Shown here: positions 17,535 through 25,474 of the stretch, one piece after another
Numbering within the stretch: position 1 is the stretch's first letter
Layout of the letters: every line of letters begins with the position of its first letter
NCBI GenBank assembly: GCA_016791115.1
Contig: JAEUNL010000042.1
Location: 1 to 41,749 of the forward strand
Length of the DNA stretch: 41,749 nucleotides
From: Rhodocyclaceae bacterium
Lineage (GTDB): Bacteria; Pseudomonadota; Gammaproteobacteria; Burkholderiales; Rhodocyclaceae
Direction of reading: 5' to 3'
Position numbers and translations under genes: made by a program
The notes under the pieces: generated by a model
What the model was told of the DNA's origin: nothing
Databases searched by the model: none
Seen by the model: only the letters and a program-made list of their open reading frames with translations

Positions 17535-18657
17535 CGGCGAGGGCAAGCCACTCTGGCTGGTGCTCGAACTGACCTATCGCTGTCCGCTCAAGTGTCCGTG
17601 GTGCAGCAACCCGGTCGATTTCGACCGCTGCAACGGCAATGAGCTCGACACGGATGAATGGAAGCGCGTGTTGCGTGAAGGGCGCGAACTCGGTGCCCTG
17701 CAACTCGGATTCACTGGCGGCGAGCCGATGTTGCGAGACGATCTCGAGGAACTCGTCGCTGAAGCCACGCGGCTGGGCTACTACACCAATCTGATCACCT
17801 CGGGCGTCGGTCTCAACGAAGGCCGCCTGGTGGCCCTGAAGAATGCGGGACTCAAGCAGATTCAGCTCTCGCTGCAGTCGAGCGACCGCGCACTGACGGA
17901 CTCGTTGATTGGCGCAACCGCTTTCGATCTCAAGATCAAGGTCGCACGCATGATCAAGTCCTACGGCTTCCCGATGGTGCTGAACGTGCCGGTGTTCCGG
18001 CAGAACGCCGATCAGACCGCGGAAATCCTCGCACTGGCCGAAGACATCGGCGTCGATTATCTCGAGTTCGCCAACATCCAGTACTACAACTGGGCGATGA
18101 TCAACCGCGAAGAACTACTGCCGACGCGCGCACAACTCGAGCGTGCCGAGGCCGCGGTGAAGGCGGCGCGCGAGCGCCTCGGCGACCGCATGACGATCTA
18201 CTTCGTCATTCCCGACTACTTCGAAGGCAAGCCCAAGGCATGCATGAACGGCTGGGGCTCGATCCACCTGACGATCGCGCCGGACGGCGCCGCCCTCCCT
18301 TGCCAGGAAGCGCGCCTGATGACCGATCTCGCGTTCCCGACCGTGCGCGAGCACGATCTGGCGTGGCTCTGGAACGAATCGCCGACCTTCCGCAAGTTCC
18401 GTGGGCTCGACTGGATGCGCGAACCCTGCAGCTCGTGCAGCGAGAAGGAGACCGATTTCGGTGGTTGCCGCTGCCAGGCATACCTGCTCACCGGCGATGC
18501 CTGCAATACCGATCCGGCATGCGGCAAGTCTCCACACCATGGCCTGGTCACCGATGCGGTCGCGCGTGCCGCCGACCCCGCACGTACGCTCAAGCCCCTC
18601 GTCATGCGCACCGAGCGTGCGGCGCGCGAGCTGGAACGGGAGGCTGAACATGGCTAG
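17503..18657 (+). CDS. pqqE: Radical SAM/SPASM protein PqqE
   Basis: A 384-residue radical SAM enzyme that makes the Glu-Tyr carbon-carbon link in PqqA. The SAM cluster motif is C27xxxC31xxC34 (TYRCPLKCPWCSNP). The SPASM region carries further cysteines: CMNGWG, LPCQEA, PCSSCSEKETDFGGCRCQAYLLTGD and CNTDPAC. The start is the GTG at 17503, because GGAGG stands six bases before it and the family N-terminus is close by; an upstream ATG at 17467 lies deeper inside pqqD. It is followed without a gap by a small membrane peptide gene overlapping its last codons. Confidence 0.95.
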   Translation: MPKDGSVVRLDGEGKPLWLVLELTYRCPLKCPWCSNPVDFDRCNGNELDTDEWKRVLREGRELGALQLGFTGGEPMLRDDLEELVAEATRLGYYTNLITSGVGLNEGRLVALKNAGLKQIQLSLQSSDRALTDSLIGATAFDLKIKVARMIKSYGFPMVLNVPVFRQNADQTAEILALAEDIGVDYLEFANIQYYNWAMINREELLPTRAQLERAEAAVKAARERLGDRMTIYFVIPDYFEGKPKACMNGWGSIHLTIAPDGAALPCQEARLMTDLAFPTVREHDLAWLWNESPTFRKFRGLDWMREPCSSCSEKETDFGGCRCQAYLLTGDACNTDPACGKSPHHGLVTDAVARAADPARTLKPLVMRTERAARELEREAEHG

Positions 18658-18742
18658 GCTGCTCGACTCGACCTATGTCACCGTCCTGCTCGGTTTCGTG
18701 TTGACCGCGGCGCTGGCCGGCCTGCTTCGCGCGATTGGTTGA
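18650..18742 (+). CDS. 30-residue single-span membrane peptide
   Basis: A small frame MARLLDSTYVTVLLGFVLTAALAGLLRAIG with one hydrophobic segment (about 9-26). Its ATG lies eight bases before the end of pqqE and its stop touches the start of the next membrane protein gene. Such tight packing, with an upstream GGGAGG at 18638-18643, supports translation. No family is recognised. It could be a small subunit or partner of the PuuD-like membrane protein that follows. It is below the size many annotations report. Confidence 0.55.
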   Translation: MARLLDSTYVTVLLGFVLTAALAGLLRAIG

Positions 18743-18744
18743 AG

Positions 18745-19251
18745 ATGGGCGGCGAATCCTTCGACCTGGCGATGCGCTGGGCGCATTTTCTCGGCGCCCT
18801 GATCTGGATCGGCCACAACTACGCGACCGCGGTGACGCGGCCGCGCTACGTGCCGCTGACGGCCGGGGATCTCGCCGATCCCGACAGCCCGCGCCAGAAG
18901 CAACTCCTCGAGCGCGAGCACGGTATCTTCCGCTACGCCTCGCTGGTCACGCTGGCGAGCGGCCTTCTGATGCTCTGGCACCGCGACTGGCTCGCGGGCG
19001 CGCTGACGCTCGATGGAGCGCTCGCGCCGATCGGGCTGGGCATGTGGATCGGCGTGGTCATGGTGCTGAACCTGTGGTTCGTGCTGTGGCCGCACCAGAA
19101 GCGTGTACTCGGTTTCGTGCGTGCGCCGATCGAGGAACGCCTGCGTTGCTCGCGCATCACGTTTCTCTCTGCGCGCGTCAACACCATGCTGTCGATTCCG
19201 CTCCTCTTTTTCATGGCGGCAAGCACACATGGCGGATTCATCGCCAATTGA
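18745..19251 (+). CDS. PuuD-like small membrane protein (urate oxidase N-terminal domain type)
   Basis: A 168-residue protein with four hydrophobic segments, resembling the membrane domain of urate hydroxylase PuuD without its cytochrome c tail: RWAHFLGALIWIGHNYATAV (11-30), REHGIFRYASLVTLASGLLML (57-77), NLWFVLWPHQKRVLG (109-123) and a final TM. Histidines H14, H24, H59, H79 and H117 could bind haem. The ATG at 18745 is chosen; an in-frame TTG at 18739 overlapping the previous stop is an alternative. Its end overlaps the aminotransferase gene by 23 bp. A urate role is unlikely in this pqq setting; a redox or transport role is guesswork. Confidence 0.6.
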   Translation: MGGESFDLAMRWAHFLGALIWIGHNYATAVTRPRYVPLTAGDLADPDSPRQKQLLEREHGIFRYASLVTLASGLLMLWHRDWLAGALTLDGALAPIGLGMWIGVVMVLNLWFVLWPHQKRVLGFVRAPIEERLRCSRITFLSARVNTMLSIPLLFFMAASTHGGFIAN

Positions 19252-20341
19252 CGACGCACCGCCGCCCGCCGCGGCAGAAGCGAACGCGACGTACGATTTC
19301 TCGGCCGCGGCCGGACCGCTGCCAACCCCTGTCATCGCGCGCATCGCCGCCGCCTGCCGCAACTGGCGCGGATGCGGTTCTGCGCTCAGCCTGCCGTTTA
19401 CCAGCGAAGCATGCCGCGAACTGATGCGAGATACCCGCGCCCGCATGTGCCGGGTGCTCGCCATTCCCGGCACCCACGACGTGCTGTTCCTGCAAGGGGG
19501 CGCAAGCGCACAGTTCAGCCTGGTTCCACTCAATCTGCTCGGGCAGGCCGGTTCGGCTGCCTACCTCATCTCGGGGTATTGGTCGCGCCGCGCAATGGAA
19601 GAGGCAGGCCGATACTGTAACGTGCGCGCCCTTGACTGGAATGGCGCATCGGATTGGGAGGCTCCCTGGCTGGACGAGCGCCGCATCGCCTACCTGCACG
19701 TCACCTCGAACGAAACCGCGGACGGCACGCAATTGCGCGAGCTTCCCCACGCCAGGGTTCCGCTCGCCATCGACATGACATCGGACGTGTTCACGCGCCA
19801 CCTTCCCTGGGAAAGAATCGGTGTTGCCTACTGCGCAATGCAGAAGGCCATCGGTGTCGCGGGGCTGACCCTGGTAGTCGTGCGGCGCGATCTGTTGGGG
19901 CGGGCACGGGCCGGAGTACCGTGCGTGTTCGATTACGCCGCGCAGTCGACCAACGGATCCCGCGTCAACACGCCACCGATGTTCGCTCTGTTCGTCGCGC
20001 ACGCCGTTCTCGAATGGATCGACGCGTCAGGCGGACTGCCTGCCGTGTCCACCGCGCTGGCGCGACGCAGCCGGCAACTCTACAAGGTGATCGACTCGTG
20101 CGCGTCGGCCTTTCATGCAGACGCGCCGTCGGCAGTCCGCTCGCCTACCAGCATATGTTTCGACCTCCGAGACCCGCATCGTGCCAGGCAATTCAGCGAC
20201 GAGGCACAACGACGGGGGATCGCGGGCTTGGCCGGGCACTCGAAAACGGGCGGGCTGCGTGCCGCAAACTACATCGGCACAAGCGACGCGGCAATCTCCC
20301 GCCTGTGCGACCTCCTTGCCGATTTTGCAGCGCCGCGTTGA
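19229..20341 (+). CDS. SerC-like class V aminotransferase, divergent
   Basis: A 370-residue PLP enzyme with the phosphoserine-aminotransferase layout: DFSAAAGPLP (23-32), DVLFLQGGASAQFSLVPLNLL (84-104), YWSRRAMEEA, and AMQKAIGVAGLTLVVVRRDLL with the PLP lysine K206. The residues that bind the substrate phosphate in true SerC have changed: the early His-Arg of the SHRS-type block is replaced by SLPFTSEA (53-60), and the C-terminal GHR is GHS. It is therefore probably not a phosphoserine aminotransferase. It starts at ATG 19229 inside the previous gene; the open frame extends further upstream but without family similarity. Confidence 0.7.
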   Translation: MADSSPIDDAPPPAAAEANATYDFSAAAGPLPTPVIARIAAACRNWRGCGSALSLPFTSEACRELMRDTRARMCRVLAIPGTHDVLFLQGGASAQFSLVPLNLLGQAGSAAYLISGYWSRRAMEEAGRYCNVRALDWNGASDWEAPWLDERRIAYLHVTSNETADGTQLRELPHARVPLAIDMTSDVFTRHLPWERIGVAYCAMQKAIGVAGLTLVVVRRDLLGRARAGVPCVFDYAAQSTNGSRVNTPPMFALFVAHAVLEWIDASGGLPAVSTALARRSRQLYKVIDSCASAFHADAPSAVRSPTSICFDLRDPHRARQFSDEAQRRGIAGLAGHSKTGGLRAANYIGTSDAAISRLCDLLADFAAPR

Positions 20342-21272
20342 ATCTTCTGCACCGGATTCACCATCCCACCTTGCGCTGAAGACGCGGTGGGCGGTCCAGG
20401 CGTTCGTTCGCACTTCATCCGACCGACAAGGACCCGCTGACCCGGCGCTTCCGGCCATCCAGGCGATGGGTCTCGACTTCTCGAACCCGATCGGGCTCGC
20501 GGCCGGCTTCGACCGCTGCGGCATGCTTCTCGACGGGGCCGCCAGATCCGGCCTGGGATCGGTGGAACTCGGTAGCCTGGTCGCCGAAAGCCCCGATTTC
20601 GACCGCGCTCGGTCTGCGCTGCGCGTGTTCCGATCCGTCCGGCCGCGCGGCAATCCGCTTGTGGTTGGCGTTAGCCTGATGCCGCGGCCTCATTCGCCGT
20701 GGCGGCAAGCCCCGATCGAGATTGCGTCCTGCCTGCGAGGGCTGCGAGGCCTGGCCGACTATGTGACGCTGAACCCCGGCCGGGCCGGTTCGACGCCGGC
20801 GGATTGTCTGGAGCGTTTCGGTGCGATCGTCGAGCACGCGGTTCGTTCCGCCGGACCCGGCCCTTCCCTGCCGCAGCTCGTCGTCAAACTGCCCGCTGCA
20901 TGGAGCGCAGGCGTAGAGCCGGTCCCGATCGCGGCAGCATTTGCCAGACTCGGCGCCCGCGGATTGCTCATCGCGGCAGAGAGAAGCGGCGCGCACGATC
21001 ATGCGGCATCGTTGCGGCGGCTACGCCTTGCGTTCGGCCCCTCGCTCTGCCTGATCAGCGTCGGCGGAATCGACACCCCGGGCACCGCCGCGCTGCGCCT
21101 CGCTGCCGGTGCGACGCTGATCCAGATCCATTGTGCGGCGAGGGGTTCGCGCAGAATCGAGTGGATCGACGAAACCCTGGTGCGCCTTGCCCGCGCAAAA
21201 TTCGGACGGCCACGCAAAATCGGATCGCGTACCGGAATACTGCACTGTCAGGAAACGGAAGGCCGATCATGA
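20325..21272 (+). CDS. Dihydroorotate-dehydrogenase-like flavoprotein, derived
   Basis: About 315 residues resembling class 2 PyrD: MGLDFSNPIGLAAGFDRCGMLLDGAARSGLGSVELGSLV, then PQLVVKLPAAWS, and the FMN phosphate loop SVGGIDTPGTAALRLAAGATLIQIH. The catalytic segment that in PyrD contains the serine base (N-x-S-S-P-N) reads YVTLNPGRAGST, so the normal dihydroorotate chemistry is doubtful. The start is uncertain: no ATG lies before the conserved region, so a TTG at 20325 overlapping the aminotransferase gene is used; ATG 20466 would cut into the fold. Last gene of the pqq operon. Likely FMN-binding, reaction unknown. Confidence 0.6.
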   Translation: MQRRVESSAPDSPSHLALKTRWAVQAFVRTSSDRQGPADPALPAIQAMGLDFSNPIGLAAGFDRCGMLLDGAARSGLGSVELGSLVAESPDFDRARSALRVFRSVRPRGNPLVVGVSLMPRPHSPWRQAPIEIASCLRGLRGLADYVTLNPGRAGSTPADCLERFGAIVEHAVRSAGPGPSLPQLVVKLPAAWSAGVEPVPIAAAFARLGARGLLIAAERSGAHDHAASLRRLRLAFGPSLCLISVGGIDTPGTAALRLAAGATLIQIHCAARGSRRIEWIDETLVRLARAKFGRPRKIGSRTGILHCQETEGRS

Positions 21273-21551
21273 GGCCGTGGTCGACCATTCGCCTGGATTC
21301 TCACCGGGCGGCGTTGCAGGTCGGATCGTCCGATCCGGGCTGACACGAGAAACAACATCGCTCGCGGGTCGCCCGGCCTGCAAGGCGCATGCAATGGCGC
21401 CCGCGGACTGCACTGGGCTGCAAGCAAGGATTGGCGCGCCTTCCAGGGCATCGGCCCGGCGGCGAACGCCTTCTCGCCTCATCAGCAATGAACCGGGCCG
21501 GTTTGATTGCCGAGGTCTGTTCCCATTCAAGCTGTGGTCCATAAGACAGAC
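21273..21551. other. Convergent intergenic region
   Basis: It separates the pqq operon from the minus-strand PPDK-like gene. A 24-codon frame (21269-21343) starts in an ATGA overlap with the PyrD-like gene but has no other support. Perfect 8-base inverted arms AGGTCTGT (21513-21520) and ACAGACCT (21546-21553) flank a 25-base loop, the right arm overlapping the stop of the PPDK-like gene. This may be a weak terminator. Confidence 0.4.
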
Positions 21552-23159
21552 CTAGGCGCGACGATTCCAGCTCGCAATCTCGTCCATCCATTCGGTCGGC
21601 CGCTCGACCACCATCCGCACCTCGCCGGCCAGCACCCGGCCGCTGTCGCAATCCAGCGTGATCACGTCGCCTTCCCGCAGGGTGCGGCTGCCGAACGACA
21701 CGCTGCGCGACGCCATGTCGATTCGCATGCTTGCGCAGCCCACCAGGCAGGCTCGGCCGAGCTGGCGCGCGACCACGGCCGCGTGCGCCGTGCGACCGCC
21801 GCGCGCGGTGAGTGTGCCCGCAGCGGCGGCAATGCCGACGAGATCGGCGGTGCTGGTGTCTTCGCGCACGAGGATCGCCTGCCGTCCGGCCGCCTGCTGT
21901 GCCTGCGCCGCCGCACTGTCGAGGGCGATCGTGCCGCTGGTGACACCGATGCTGGCCGGCATCGCGGTGCTCAGGACCTCGCACGCGGCATTGCCTTCGA
22001 TGCGCCGCCGCTCGATGCGTGCAAGATCGATTCCGTCGAGGCGGTGCAGTGCTTCGGCCGGCTGCAACTCGCCCGACCGAACCTGCTCGACCGCGATGTG
22101 CAGCGCGGCCCACGGCGTGCGTTTGGCACTGCGGGTCTGCAACATCCACAGCATTCCATCCTGCACGGTGAACTCGAACTCCTGCACGTCGCCGAACTCC
22201 CGTTCGAGCGTGCGCCGCAACGACTGCAAGTGACCCGCTACACCTGGCAGGGCGGTCGCCAGCCGCGCCGCGTCGTTGGCGCCATGACGACCCGACACGA
22301 CATCTTCTCCCTGGCTGTTGAAGCGGAAGTCGAGATACATGCGGTTTTCGCCCGTCGCGGGGTCGCGCGTGAAACCGACGCCCGAGCCCGAGGTGCCACC
22401 GGCATTGCCGAACACCATGCGCTGTACCGTCACCGCAGTGCCGATGTCGTCGCGAATGTCGTGCATGCGCCGGTACTCGACCGCACGCGGACTCAGCCAG
22501 GAATCGAACACTGCGGCGGTCGCCGCTTCGAGCTGTTCGAGCGGATCTTGCGGAAAGGGGATGCCGGTCTGCGCCTCGAAAAGATCGAGGTAGTCACGTG
22601 CGAGCGCGGCAAGGCTCTGGAAGTCGAGCTCGTGCACGCGCGCGACACGCGCGCGGTCCATTGCAACGTCGAGCGCAGCGCGAAACGGGGCCGGGTTCAC
22701 GCCATGAACGATTTCGGCAAACTGCGCGATCAGGCGCCGGTAGGAATCCCACACCATGCGCGGATTGCCGGTCAGCCGCGTAAGGCCGCGCAGCGTCGAT
22801 TCGGCAAGGCCGACATTCAGTACGGTATCCATCATGCCCGGCATCGAAACCGGCGCGCCGGAACGCACCGACACCAGAAGCGGTTTGCGCTCTGCGCCGA
22901 ACTCGAGGCCACAGGCGGCCTCCAGCCGTGCCATCTGGGATTCGAGCAGGCCACGCAAACGCTGGCGCGATTGCTGCGGATCGTCGAGTTGCTCTGCGCA
23001 CAGCGCCGTACCAAGCACGAAACCCTGCGGAACCGGCAGCCCGAGCTCGGCCATGCGTGCGAGATTCCAGGCCTTGAATCCCATGCTCCGGGCGCTGGCA
23101 TCCTGCCCCGGTCCGCCGGCCAGCCCGATTCCGTGTACGTTGTGAACCGCCTTGCTCAT
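21552..23159 (-). CDS. PPDK-like ATP-grasp plus phosphohistidine protein lacking the PEP barrel
   Basis: A 535-residue protein equivalent to the first two parts of pyruvate phosphate dikinase. The ATP-grasp region (about 20-345) has the PPDK signature VSVRSGAPVSMPGMMDTVLNVG at 96-117 and GTSGSGVGFTRDPATGE. The swivelling domain (about 395-515) has LTARGGRTAHAAVVAR with the phospho-accepting H459. The C-terminal PEP/pyruvate TIM barrel, some 350 residues in PPDK, is absent, and the protein ends cleanly at a stop. It could phosphorylate itself from ATP but needs another protein to receive the phosphate. It follows the PhoU-like gene by 15 bp. Confidence 0.82.
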   Translation of the reverse strand: MSKAVHNVHGIGLAGGPGQDASARSMGFKAWNLARMAELGLPVPQGFVLGTALCAEQLDDPQQSRQRLRGLLESQMARLEAACGLEFGAERKPLLVSVRSGAPVSMPGMMDTVLNVGLAESTLRGLTRLTGNPRMVWDSYRRLIAQFAEIVHGVNPAPFRAALDVAMDRARVARVHELDFQSLAALARDYLDLFEAQTGIPFPQDPLEQLEAATAAVFDSWLSPRAVEYRRMHDIRDDIGTAVTVQRMVFGNAGGTSGSGVGFTRDPATGENRMYLDFRFNSQGEDVVSGRHGANDAARLATALPGVAGHLQSLRRTLEREFGDVQEFEFTVQDGMLWMLQTRSAKRTPWAALHIAVEQVRSGELQPAEALHRLDGIDLARIERRRIEGNAACEVLSTAMPASIGVTSGTIALDSAAAQAQQAAGRQAILVREDTSTADLVGIAAAAGTLTARGGRTAHAAVVARQLGRACLVGCASMRIDMASRSVSFGSRTLREGDVITLDCDSGRVLAGEVRMVVERPTEWMDEIASWNRRA

Positions 23160-23174
23160 CTTGCCGCGCCTCCG

Positions 23175-25121
23175 TCATTCACTGGCCATGTTGGCCAGCA
23201 CGTAGTCGCGCAACTGCAGGCCGGCATGCATCAGGGCGTCGGCAGCCGCCTCGAGGTTGCGCGCGCATTCGGCGAAGGCATAAAGCGTGCGGGTATCGAG
23301 CGCATGCGCCACCAGGGCGCGCTTGACCTCGCGCTGCGCGTCGTCGCTCTGGCGCTCCGCGGCCATGATGCGATGGATCGACTCGAGAAAATCCTGGGCA
23401 TCGTCGCGCGGACCACCACGCCGCACGCTGCGTGCGGTCTCCAGAGCCTTCAGGTATTCCTGCGCGCCGCTGACCGAGAGCGAGGCCAGCGAATAAAGGG
23501 TGGCGGTCAGGGCGCCATCGGCGCCGTCATCGCGCGGAAGCAGAGTCAGATGGAACGCGGCTTCCTCGAGTTCGTCGGCAACGTCGTCGGCCACCTCGAT
23601 CAGGCTGCGATAGAAGACTGCGCGCTCGGCCTGCTGGTTGAGGCCGCGTGCCTGGTTGACCAGTTCGTCTGCACGGTGCTCCCATTCGCGCGCATGCTGG
23701 GCGTTCGACTCGATGCGCTGCGCCGCATCCGGCGCCAGCGGATCGAGCAGGCAGTCGCGCACGCCCGATGCGATCTCGATTGCCAGCGCCGCATGTTCGG
23801 CTGCGATGTCCAGCAGTTGCTGCTGGGCGCTGCGGAAGTAGCTGACCAGCTCGGCCCGGATCTCGTCGCGGTACAACTCGTGCGAGCGCCGCTCCAGCAT
23901 GCCCTTGCAGCAGGCATGCACGACGAAGCGCATGAAGCCGACCGCCTTGCGCGGCTCGAGCACGTCGTAGAGCCGTGCGCCGAACGCCGGCGGCGCCTTG
24001 GCGGCGAAGGACAGGGCGTCGAACACGAGCTGTTCGCCGCCTGCGCGCAGCCATGCCATGTGGCCGAGGTTCTCGTCGGCCGCCCACTTGAGCAGGTTGA
24101 TCGCATCCTTCTTGGGCAGTAGCTGGCGCAACCGCTTGCGCGCACGGTTCCAGTCAATCAGGAACACCAGCCGAGAACCGAGGAAGGCAAGATAGTCCGA
24201 CAGGCCGGCCTCCCCGGTCGCAGTGAAACGGCCGATGCACAGGTGATAGACGCCATCTTGCATCGCACGGTCGGTTCGCGACAACGTGTCTTCCCAATGC
24301 ACCGCCCAGTGCTCGAACAGACTCTGGAAGAACATCAGCCGCTGGATATGCACGTCGGTGTAGGTGACGCTGACGGTCAGCCCTTCGACATGGACGACGA
24401 GCACGTGTGCATCCGTGGTACCGATGTCGTTCTGCAGTACGAGCCGGGCACCGGCGCGCGTCGCCGTGGTGCCGAGGCCCGGGTGATCGAACTTCAACGC
24501 GCGCGTGCTTTCGATCCCGCGCATGAAGGCAGCGATCAGCGCGCGGTCGGTCGGCTGCACCTCATAGGCGGCAGCGCCGTCCACGTCCTCCGAGGCAATG
24601 CGGCTCTGCAAGCCGTTGAGCGCCTTGTGCAGATCCATCACCAGCAGATGGGCGCTGTCTCCGCGCTGGCGATTGCCGGAGACCAGGTGTTCGATCTGGG
24701 CGCCACTGATCAGGTCGTCGTCGATGTGCCACGGTGCGTCCTGAAGGGCATCGATCCGGGCCGCAAACTCGGGCACCGCAGCGTCGCTGGCCGTACGCAG
24801 CGGCTCCAGCATGGTCGCCAGCTCGCCGCGCAGGCGGCTCGTGATCGAAGCGGCGTGCGACAGGCGGTAATTGCCCGCCTCGGCGCGCGAGCACTGCGCA
24901 ACCACCGAATCCAGTTCGTCGTCCTCGATGCCGGCGGTCAGCCGTTCCACCGCCAGGTCGGGTGCGCTATGCAACGGATCGTCGGCACGAGCCTGTCCCA
25001 TCTGCAGGAGGGTGAAGAAGTACTTGGCGCGATCATTCGCCGCCAGCGCCTCGTTGACCAGCGCAGGCAGCAGCAGCTTCGGCTCGCCCAGCGCGTCGAT
25101 GATGCGGATCTTGTCTGTCAT
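23175..25121 (-). CDS. Large protein with C-terminal PhoU/DUF47-like helical domain
   Basis: A 648-residue soluble protein. The last 230 residues or so are helical and resemble the PhoU/DUF47 fold: IASGVRDCLLDPLAPDAAQRIESNAQHAREWEHRADELVNQARGL, then RSLIEVADDVADELEEAAFHL. The first 400 residues are not recognised; they include ALRTASDAAVPEF, an NDIGTTDAHVLVVHVEG segment and WAADENLGHMAWLRAGGEQLVFDALSFA. It is the first gene of a two-gene minus-strand operon with the PPDK-like protein. Suggested role, by inference only: a phosphate- or metabolite-responsive partner or acceptor for the PPDK-like phosphohistidine protein. Confidence 0.6.
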   Translation of the reverse strand: MTDKIRIIDALGEPKLLLPALVNEALAANDRAKYFFTLLQMGQARADDPLHSAPDLAVERLTAGIEDDELDSVVAQCSRAEAGNYRLSHAASITSRLRGELATMLEPLRTASDAAVPEFAARIDALQDAPWHIDDDLISGAQIEHLVSGNRQRGDSAHLLVMDLHKALNGLQSRIASEDVDGAAAYEVQPTDRALIAAFMRGIESTRALKFDHPGLGTTATRAGARLVLQNDIGTTDAHVLVVHVEGLTVSVTYTDVHIQRLMFFQSLFEHWAVHWEDTLSRTDRAMQDGVYHLCIGRFTATGEAGLSDYLAFLGSRLVFLIDWNRARKRLRQLLPKKDAINLLKWAADENLGHMAWLRAGGEQLVFDALSFAAKAPPAFGARLYDVLEPRKAVGFMRFVVHACCKGMLERRSHELYRDEIRAELVSYFRSAQQQLLDIAAEHAALAIEIASGVRDCLLDPLAPDAAQRIESNAQHAREWEHRADELVNQARGLNQQAERAVFYRSLIEVADDVADELEEAAFHLTLLPRDDGADGALTATLYSLASLSVSGAQEYLKALETARSVRRGGPRDDAQDFLESIHRIMAAERQSDDAQREVKRALVAHALDTRTLYAFAECARNLEAAADALMHAGLQLRDYVLANMASE

Positions 25122-25145
25122 CCTGCGTGCCCCTTAGTCGTGTGA

Positions 25146-25213
25146 CCGCAATATTGCGGCCCCGAGATGACAGGCATATTGCGGCGCGCAAAGCGGGCCG
25201 GGCCGTATTGCCG
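25146..25213 (-). promoter_or_regulatory. Repeated ATATTGCGG motifs upstream of the PhoU-like gene
   Basis: A perfect 14-bp palindrome CCGCAATATTGCGG stands at 25146-25159. Its half ATATTGCGG recurs at 25176-25184 and, as GTATTGCCG, at 25205-25213. The copies are 25 and 29 bp apart, close to helical spacing, and begin 24 bp upstream of the PhoU-like start codon. This looks like an operator array for the PhoU-like/PPDK-like operon or the divergent aminotransferase gene; the binding protein is unknown. The rest of 25122-25474 shows nothing clear. Confidence 0.5.
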
Positions 25214-25474
25214 CCTCTGCGAGCAAGAAGCGGCACTTTTCGATCCTCAAAGACCTGCCAATGCAGCCGCGCCCCCGCCGCCAGCCCCTCCCCGGAGGGA
25301 AACGGCGGGCTTCCCCAGAAGGACCAAATCGTCGACAATAGGCACTTGCACCATTCAACCGCGGGCCGAGGGGATCGGCCCGCCTGCTTTGGAACACCTC
25401 GCTCGGCGGTTCCGCAGCCGGAATCGGGCAATTCGCAGTCATCGCCAGCCTTCAGTCTTTCATCGGAGTCCATC

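Noticed and set aside
21269..21343. 24-codon frame in ATGA overlap with the PyrD-like gene
   Set aside because: Very short, with no hydrophobic segment or motif; the overlap alone is weak evidence.
21507..24122. Long plus-strand open frame of 871 codons opposite the PPDK-like and PhoU-like genes
   Set aside because: It spans two recognisable minus-strand genes and reads as low-complexity arginine/histidine-rich antisense.
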